From positions 1-38,639 of the forward strand of contig JANXSY010000082.1 in assembly GCA_025356435.1 (NCBI GenBank): a DNA stretch of 38,639 nucleotides, read 5' to 3'. The stretch's first letter is position 1, and the number at the start of each line of letters is the position of its first letter. This stretch comes from Isosphaeraceae bacterium (GTDB lineage Bacteria; Planctomycetota; Planctomycetia; Isosphaerales; Isosphaeraceae). Under the pieces are notes generated by a model. That model was not told where the DNA came from and did no database searches. It was given only the letters and a program-made list of their open reading frames with translations. Positions 33,250-38,639 of the stretch are shown here, piece by piece. The position numbers were made by a program, and so were the translations under genes.

Positions 33250-34767
33250 TTATTCTCCTCGCGGAGGGGGTTCGGGCGCGGTGACGAATCGGTTCAGGCT
33301 TCGCCGATAGTGCCACGTCTGACGAGCGAGGCCATGGGCTTTCGTCCGCGTGGTCCAGGCGTCTGCGACCGTCTTCAGGGCGGCCTCGGCGGGCTCGCCA
33401 TTCGTCGCGGCGATCCGACCTTTGGACAGGTCGGCGAGATAACCCTCGGCGTCGGGAATGCGCGGGCCAACGATGACACGCTCGGCATTGATCGTCCGTG
33501 ACACGGCGTCGGACCACGGCCGCACCTCGACGTCTGGAGCCGAGCGCGGGTCGCCCAGCCCTTGGCCAAGCTGGGTGTTCCGAGTGGCGAGCATGGGGAA
33601 GGCACGATCGGACCGAAGGCGGTTCGTCACGTCGGGGCCGGCGAGATATCTGGCGAGGTCGATCGCCGCCTCGCGGTTCGAGGTCGATGCGACGACGCCG
33701 ACGACCCATCCTCCGCCGCGCGGGAGAAAGGCGGGGGCGTTTGGCCTGGCCGGCGTCTCCCATTCCTTGCGATCGGGGTTGTAGACCCGCTCCGAGCCGG
33801 GCAGGGGGGCGACCCCAATCGATTTCCCCTCGCTCCAGGTCGCGGCACGCTCGGCCCGATCGATCAGGAAGGCGACCTTGCCCGATCGGAACGCCGCGCG
33901 GGCGTCAACGATATCATATCGAGCCGCGTCGGGCGGGGCGAACTTCGTCAGGGCGACCAGCCCCCGAAGCGCCTCGACAAACGGGGGAGAGGCGATGCGC
34001 GGATCCATCTTGTCGGAGAATAGGAACGAATACTGGTCGCGATGCTGGCCCGGACCCGCCGCCCTTGCCAGATATGTCGCGTCGGCGACTCCTTCCGCGT
34101 CCACCCCCCACGCGAGAGCGATACCGGCGTCGAGCTTGCCGTCCCCGTCCCAGTCTCGGCCGTGGAAGAACCTCACCAACGCATCGAGGTCGGCCCACGT
34201 TTTCGGCGGATCGAGGGTGAGCCCTGCGATCTTCGCGGCGGCCTTGTTCGGCTCCCTCTCGAACGCGTCGCGACGATAGGCGAGCACGAGCGCCGATCCG
34301 CCAACGGAAAAGGCGTAACGATCGTCGCCATATTTCGCCACCTGGTCGCGAAAGGCCGGGGCAATGTCGCCGAGATTGAAGGTGTCGACCGCCTCTGGTG
34401 TGGCGTCGTCTCCGCCCTTCACCGTCGACGAGGGCGTGGTGCCGGCGTCTCGCAGGACCAGTAACGCGGAGGCGTCGACGAGGTCACCCAGACGGTCGCC
34501 GCTGAAAATCACCACGTCGACGCCTTGGAGCGAAGTGAGATCGGCCTCGCGGAAGCTCAACTCGGCCCCAGACGTCGCAGACCATTCCCCTTGTTGAGAT
34601 TTAAGGCCCGGCAAAAGCGCCTGATCGCCGATTAAGGCGGCGACGAGTTTCGCTCCCCGGAAAGGCTGCTTGGGAGGGCCCGATTTCTCCGCCACCGGCG
34701 ATCCACATCCGCCGAAAATCACCGCGAGGACGATGACCCCGGGCGTGCCCCATCGTACCGATCTCAT
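33250..34767 (-). CDS. Extracellular solute-binding lipoprotein (ABC family 1-like)
   Basis: This is a 505-residue lipoprotein. The lipobox VIFGGC puts the modified residue at Cys21. The mature part has the periplasmic-binding-protein pattern: YAFSVGGSALVLAYRRDAFE, then PPKTWADLDALVRFF, FRSGKVAFLIDRAE and a late GGWVVGVVASTSNREAAIDL with FPMLATRNTQ. This fits type 1 carbohydrate-binding proteins of ABC importers. No permease or ATPase gene lies nearby, so the protein may serve a transporter elsewhere or act as a sensor. ATG 34767 is chosen for a normal signal length, with GAGGG about 10 nt upstream; ATG 34815 would add 16 residues and has its own purine-rich upstream. It is the first gene of a minus-strand unit. 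Confidence 0.88.
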   Translation of the reverse strand: MRSVRWGTPGVIVLAVIFGGCGSPVAEKSGPPKQPFRGAKLVAALIGDQALLPGLKSQQGEWSATSGAELSFREADLTSLQGVDVVIFSGDRLGDLVDASALLVLRDAGTTPSSTVKGGDDATPEAVDTFNLGDIAPAFRDQVAKYGDDRYAFSVGGSALVLAYRRDAFEREPNKAAAKIAGLTLDPPKTWADLDALVRFFHGRDWDGDGKLDAGIALAWGVDAEGVADATYLARAAGPGQHRDQYSFLFSDKMDPRIASPPFVEALRGLVALTKFAPPDAARYDIVDARAAFRSGKVAFLIDRAERAATWSEGKSIGVAPLPGSERVYNPDRKEWETPARPNAPAFLPRGGGWVVGVVASTSNREAAIDLARYLAGPDVTNRLRSDRAFPMLATRNTQLGQGLGDPRSAPDVEVRPWSDAVSRTINAERVIVGPRIPDAEGYLADLSKGRIAATNGEPAEAALKTVADAWTTRTKAHGLARQTWHYRRSLNRFVTAPEPPPRGE

Positions 34768-35046
34768 CTCCTCGAAACCCTCATAAACCGCTCGGTTTCC
34801 AACGACCGCGACCATTGGCGGCCCCCTCTCATCCTACGCGAGCGAGTCGCGAACGGTCAAACCGACGATCCGCGTGTGCCGCGGGGGTTGGGGTGGACTC
34901 AGACCCAACGCGTATGTCTTCGACACGGACTCCATTTGAGATCACGCAGGCTCGCACGCCAATGTCGACCTATGATCGATTGTGCAGACCGATCTGCCAA
35001 ACCCCCCGATGTTTCCCGTTCTATCCTCGTCGCGAACGGAGATCTG

Positions 35047-37122
35047 ATGCATCGCCCGCAACCTCATCGTGCCCGAAGGTTTCGACCTGCCATCGAATCG
35101 ATGGAACACAGAGATCTCCCGTCGGGAATGACGCTGGCATCCGCAATCGCGCTCGCGGACGGTCGCACCGTTCAATTGACCTTCACCGAACCGCTTCCCG
35201 CCGATCAGGGCGGTCCTGACTGGATGCCCGGCTATCAGGGCGGCGTCCGCCTCAGGACCGACGGCGGCGTCGTGCTCGAGCAGATCGGCAATTACGCCAC
35301 GGCCGACTCCACCACCCTTACCTGGACCGCGACGTATCTGGTAGACGACCCGTCGGCCGTGATTCAATTTGGCCAGACCGGCCTGACACTCTCGGCCGGA
35401 TCGAACCTGCTCCAGGATGGTGCCGGAAATTTCACCTCGAGATTCTCGGCGTTCCCGGTCGTCAACCATTCGCTGGTCGACTCGACAGGGTTCACCACGC
35501 AGTCGTTCACCCGGGGCACCGGTGGGGCGACGATTTACGTCTCGTCGACTTTCGGTAACGACTCCCGGTCGTTCCTCCAGGCGGAAGACCCTGCGACCCC
35601 TCTTCGCTCGCTGACCGCTGCGCTGAAGCAGGTCTGGTCGAACGGCATGAGCGGTAAGGGGGCCGACATCAGGCTGCTACGGGGCGACACCTTTGCCTCG
35701 GGTGGTGGGATCAAGACGAGCGGCCAAGACCCGGCGCATCCTTTTGTGATCGAAGACTACTGGTACAACTACGGCAGAAATTCGATTGACCCCGGGACCC
35801 GGCCGACGATCGCGATTGACGAGAGCAACACACAGATGAGCGACGTTCTCGACACCACGAGCGGCGGACAGACCCCTGCCACGGTCGACAACGTCGTCAT
35901 CAGGCGCATCGACTTCGAGGCCATAAACTGGACCGGGAACTTCAAAAGCCGTTACGGCCTCGACTTCCTCAGAGGCGGCTCGAACTGGACGATCGACGAC
36001 TGCGTGATCAAAAACTTCGGCACCGGCGTCGTCTTCCAGGGTTACTGGGGGGCCTTCCACGACGTGACGATGCTCAGAGACACGATCCTCGATTCGCGCT
36101 ACGACAACGCGGTGGTCTCCGCACATTCGCAGGGGCTATTCCTCTCGGGCGTGACCGGCATCTTGATCTCGCAATGCACTCTCGACAACAACGGCCGGGT
36201 CTCGGCCGACCGGACCGGCCGCGATCTCTATTCTCACAACATCTACATCAAGGAAGACTGCGGGCCGGCCGTGGTCTGGGGAAACGTCATCCGCAGGGGA
36301 GGGTCTTACGGGATCGAGATGCGGTCGGGCGGGGTGCTCGCCTACAACTACTTCGGCCGCAATGCGCTGGCAGCTTTCGTCGACGGTCCCGGAGGAACCC
36401 AGTACAAGAACGTGATCGAGAAGGCCGAAGACATCTCATCGGCCCTGCCTAGAGGCTTCGGGCTTCAGATCACCTCAACCTACAACGACAGCATCTCGCA
36501 GGTCGTCGCCTTCAACATTCTCGTCAACTCCGCCGGCCATCAGAACGAAGCGATCACGGTCCAACAAGTGGGAATAAACGCAATTAACTATATCAACATC
36601 ACACATAACACGATCGTGAATGCCGGGTTGGTCGAATACAAGTCCAAGGTGAGCACACCGTCGATCCGGTCGCTGTTGAGCACTCACAACATCCTCGACG
36701 TCGGTGCGGGATTGCTCTACAAGGCCCCATCCGTCACCAGTAAGAGCTTCTACAAGGCCGGGCAGAATGTACTCAATGCGACCGCAAGCCGCGACCGCGT
36801 GACGCAGATCGGCAACGACGAGCTGACTCTGGCAGGATGGACGGCCGCGATGGGAGGGGCCGAGTCGACTTCGATCTCGACGGCACCCCAGTATCTCAAC
36901 AAGACCGCCGACATCGGCAGCTTCTACCAGAGCATCGGCGGGACGAATTCCGAAGACAACTACACGGCGCTGATTCGCGGTCGGTCGCTCGGCGAGTGGG
37001 GTCATGCCTACGACACCCTCGGCATCTTCCAGTTTTTCGCCGCCGCCTACCAGCCGACGAACCTCTCGTCGCTCGGGTCTGGCACGTTCGATTTCTACGG
37101 GGCGTCGGACTATCGTGCTTAA
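35047..37122 (+). CDS. Right-handed beta-helix surface/exported protein
   Basis: This is a 691-residue protein. It has no classical signal peptide. Instead the N-terminus, MHRPQPHRARRFRPAIESME followed by HRDLPSG, resembles the basic 'RP.LE.LE.R.LLS' segment at the start of many large planctomycete exported proteins. Residues about 35-130 form a beta domain (RTVQLTFTEPLP, SAVIQFGQTGLTLSAGSN). Residues about 155-560 contain parallel beta-helix rungs such as WTIDDCVIKNF, ILISQCTLDNNG, VVWGNVIRRGGSYGIEM and INITHNTIVNAG. The fold is typical of pectate-lyase-like polysaccharide-degrading or binding proteins; catalytic residues cannot be assigned. ATG 35047 has GGAG 5 nt upstream; the open frame to 34876 is not coding-like. 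A hairpin follows at 37177-37200. Confidence 0.87.
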   Translation: MHRPQPHRARRFRPAIESMEHRDLPSGMTLASAIALADGRTVQLTFTEPLPADQGGPDWMPGYQGGVRLRTDGGVVLEQIGNYATADSTTLTWTATYLVDDPSAVIQFGQTGLTLSAGSNLLQDGAGNFTSRFSAFPVVNHSLVDSTGFTTQSFTRGTGGATIYVSSTFGNDSRSFLQAEDPATPLRSLTAALKQVWSNGMSGKGADIRLLRGDTFASGGGIKTSGQDPAHPFVIEDYWYNYGRNSIDPGTRPTIAIDESNTQMSDVLDTTSGGQTPATVDNVVIRRIDFEAINWTGNFKSRYGLDFLRGGSNWTIDDCVIKNFGTGVVFQGYWGAFHDVTMLRDTILDSRYDNAVVSAHSQGLFLSGVTGILISQCTLDNNGRVSADRTGRDLYSHNIYIKEDCGPAVVWGNVIRRGGSYGIEMRSGGVLAYNYFGRNALAAFVDGPGGTQYKNVIEKAEDISSALPRGFGLQITSTYNDSISQVVAFNILVNSAGHQNEAITVQQVGINAINYINITHNTIVNAGLVEYKSKVSTPSIRSLLSTHNILDVGAGLLYKAPSVTSKSFYKAGQNVLNATASRDRVTQIGNDELTLAGWTAAMGGAESTSISTAPQYLNKTADIGSFYQSIGGTNSEDNYTALIRGRSLGEWGHAYDTLGIFQFFAAAYQPTNLSSLGSGTFDFYGASDYRA

Positions 37123-37176
37123 ACAAGTCTGTCCAGATTTCGGGCCGATGATTGATTGGGACGACATGACGCGAGT

Positions 37177-37200
37177 CGGGTCGCTTGCGAGAGCGACCCG
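37177..37200 (+). terminator. Hairpin after the beta-helix gene
   Basis: A perfect 9-bp stem CGGGTCGCT/AGCGACCCG closes a six-base loop TGCGAG, 54 bases after the stop codon. Only a weak T/C tract (TCCTC) follows. Confidence 0.65.
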
Positions 37201-37212
37201 TCCTCAATAACC

Positions 37213-37317
37213 TCAAGCCAGGTCGGGTGCCTTCCGGGGCGAGGACGGGATCGAGCGGTTGATGAGCGGTCGCAGCCCGGCACTCCAGGTAGGGAAGAGG
37301 TTGTAGTCGGTGGACAT
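37213..37317 (-). pseudogene. Possible 3' gene remnant or tiny ORF (34 residues)
   Basis: ATG 37317 to TGA 37213 encodes MSTDYNLFPTWSAGLRPLIN followed by a Ser/Pro/Arg-rich end. Almost every third position is G or C, as in real genes here, yet there is no ribosome binding site. The frame further upstream (to 37413) is not coding-like. It may be the leftover tail of a decayed gene or a small peptide gene. I do not recognise it. Confidence 0.3.
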
Positions 37318-37543
37318 GAGATTTTTGCACACTCCATGCCGTAGCCGAAATCGAGACAATCGGCACGATCCGACCAGATTATCGCCATCGTTGGCGTCAC
37401 GAAATGCCGACAACTAGAGTCAAGATAAGATGTGCGCCCGCCTAAGTGACTCGCCCGGAATGCTTGAGTCTGGCGTGCAGCATGAGTTTGCGGCTATTCT
37501 TCGTTGAGAGTTTGAATTCGGTCATCAAATCGGGGCATCGATC

Positions 37544-38524
37544 GTGTCTCACCGCGTAGCGATCACTCGACGGATACCTGAGCCGGGGCCGAGCCTGGTC
37601 GCGGCGGTCGCGGGCGAAGTCGTCGCGAATCATGACGATCGGCCGCTCACTCGCGACGAACTTCTGTCGCTGGTCTCCGGCTGCGACGCTGTTCTCTGCC
37701 TTTTGACCGACACGATCGACTCCGACGTCCTCGACGCCGCGAAGGGCTGCAAGATTGTCGCCAACATGGCGGTCGGATACAACAATATTGATCTCGCGGC
37801 GGCGACAGCGCGGGGTATCTTGGTCACGAATACTCCAGGCGTGCTGACAGAATGCACCGCCGACTTAACGTGGGCGCTCATTCTCGGTGTCGCGAGGCGT
37901 GTCGCGGAGGGCGACGTCGAGATGCGGGCCGGCCGGTTCCCCGGTTGGGGGCCGCTCTACATGCTCGGCGGAGACGTGACGGGCAAGACGCTCGGCCTGA
38001 TCGGTCCTGGACGAATCGCCACGGCCGTCGCCATGCGAGCGAGGGGGTTCGACATGAAGATTCTCTACCACGGCCGTCGATCAAGTCCCTCACTGGATGC
38101 AATCGGGGCCGAGGCGGTCGACCTGTTTCGTTTGCTAGCCGAGAGCGATTTTGTCAGCCTGCACGTCCCGCTCACTTCGGAAACGCATCACCTGATCGAC
38201 GCCAAGGCGTTGGCTAGAATGAAACCGTCGTCCTATCTCATCAATACGGCGCGGGGACCCGTGGTCGACGAGAAGGCGCTTGTTAAGATACTTAGAGAAG
38301 GCGGGATCGCCGGGGCAGGGCTGGACGTCTATGAGGACGAGCCGGCCATGGCACCCGGCCTTGCAGATTGCCCGAACGCGTTGCTCCTGCCTCACCTCGG
38401 CAGTGCGACCCAAGGGACACGGGCTGCGATGAGCCGGATCGCGGCCGAGAACCTGGTGGCGGTACTCTCGGGGTGTAAGCCCCCGAACTTACTGAATCCC
38501 GAAGTCTGGCGTGAAACGACCTGA
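37544..38524 (+). CDS. D-2-hydroxyacid dehydrogenase (glyoxylate/hydroxypyruvate reductase type)
   Basis: This is a 326-residue cytoplasmic enzyme that reduces 2-oxoacids such as glyoxylate or hydroxypyruvate with NAD(P)H, or runs the reverse. Catalytic residues are Arg237 in NTARGPVVDE, Glu266 in DVYEDEP and His284 in LPHLGSAT. The substrate loop is NMAVGYNNID (73-83). The dinucleotide motif is GLIGPGRIATAVA, where the third Gly of GxGxxG is Ala. HGRR (177-180), after the second beta strand, has Arg residues that suggest NADP preference. The start is GTG 37544 with a GGGG run upstream. It seems to be transcribed alone. The closest functional name is D-glycerate dehydrogenase; the substrate remains inferred. 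Confidence 0.93.
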   Translation: MSHRVAITRRIPEPGPSLVAAVAGEVVANHDDRPLTRDELLSLVSGCDAVLCLLTDTIDSDVLDAAKGCKIVANMAVGYNNIDLAAATARGILVTNTPGVLTECTADLTWALILGVARRVAEGDVEMRAGRFPGWGPLYMLGGDVTGKTLGLIGPGRIATAVAMRARGFDMKILYHGRRSSPSLDAIGAEAVDLFRLLAESDFVSLHVPLTSETHHLIDAKALARMKPSSYLINTARGPVVDEKALVKILREGGIAGAGLDVYEDEPAMAPGLADCPNALLLPHLGSATQGTRAAMSRIAAENLVAVLSGCKPPNLLNPEVWRETT

Positions 38525-38580
38525 ATCGCGTCCGTCCTCGTCTCCGTCCACCCGATGCCCTCTGTCCGGGACCTGGTCGC

Positions 38581-38639
38581 ATGGGATTGTCCAAATTTCG
38601 ACTACCGCCCTCCGTCAGCCGCAAGGCGCTCGGCGATGC
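38581..38639 (+). CDS. Possible start of a further gene (cut by window edge)
   Basis: ATG 38581 opens a frame that stays open to the window end, encoding MGLSKFRLPPSVSRKALGDA or its like. There is a GGGA about 10 nt upstream but no strong ribosome binding site. Too little is visible to identify it, and it may not be a gene. Confidence 0.25.
   Translation, partial: MGLSKFRLPPSVSRKALGD

Larger units (their letters stand above)
37123..37543. other. Intergenic region before the dehydrogenase gene
   Basis: This 421-base stretch contains the hairpin at 37177-37200 and a short coding-like remnant on the minus strand at 37213-37317. It becomes AT-richer toward 37440-37540, where the dehydrogenase promoter should lie; no consensus pair was found. 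Confidence 0.5.

Overview
The window looks like chromosomal DNA of a planctomycete, most likely of the family Isosphaeraceae. This is inferred from the high GC content with strong G/C third positions, the mosaic of short operons on both strands, and planctomycete-typical proteins. Those include a DUF1080 secreted protein, DUF4159 proteins, a receiver protein with an excisionase-type helix-turn-helix, an HDOD-histidine kinase, and a beta-helix protein with an N-terminal 'ESMEHRDLPS' segment resembling planctomycete LExRxLLS motifs. I see no tRNA, rRNA, insertion sequence, prophage or CRISPR array.

Layout, left to right. (1) 1-1660: a groEL gene on the minus strand, starting with GTG and cut by the window edge in its Gly/Met tail. 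(2) 2194-9407: a plus-strand run with a polytopic membrane protein, a secreted alpha/beta hydrolase, a membrane-anchored von Willebrand A (vWA) protein, and a 1048-residue protein whose start resembles GTPase-associated protein 1 (GAP1-N1). (3) 9543-11119: a ROK-family sugar kinase and a small HNH/zinc-ribbon protein. (4) 11159-13833: a minus-strand two-component pair, an HTH-receiver protein followed by an HDOD-histidine kinase, with an exact TTGACA-16-TATAAT promoter upstream. (5) 14361-15650: a DUF1080 protein and a convergent hypothetical gene, separated by hairpins. (6) 16008-19651: an MMPL exporter and a secreted TPR protein. (7) 19658-22588: rlmN, divergent from an HtrA/Do-type protease that is followed by a strong hairpin. 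(8) 22769-25039: an alpha/alpha-toroid protein carrying two tandem DUF4159 domains. (9) 25050-28898: mnmG followed by a small STN/secretin-N-like protein and a membrane protein, one probable minus-strand operon. (10) 29047-30806: a PA0069-family radical SAM protein and thiol peroxidase. (11) 31110-34767: a secreted esterase, an uncharacterised 191-residue protein and an orphan solute-binding lipoprotein on the minus strand. (12) 35047-38524: a right-handed beta-helix protein and a D-2-hydroxyacid dehydrogenase, with the possible start of another gene at the right edge.

Most genes are housekeeping (protein folding, tRNA and rRNA modification, peroxide defence, sugar phosphorylation, envelope proteolysis) mixed with secreted degradative or surface proteins. 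The best candidate for an unusual system is the tightly spaced vWA + GAP1-like pair at 4268-9407. It has the look of the NTPase-linked conflict/signalling modules described for multicellular bacteria, but no GTPase is encoded nearby. Other notable architectures are the HDOD-kinase/HTH-receiver pair and the duplicated DUF4159 protein.
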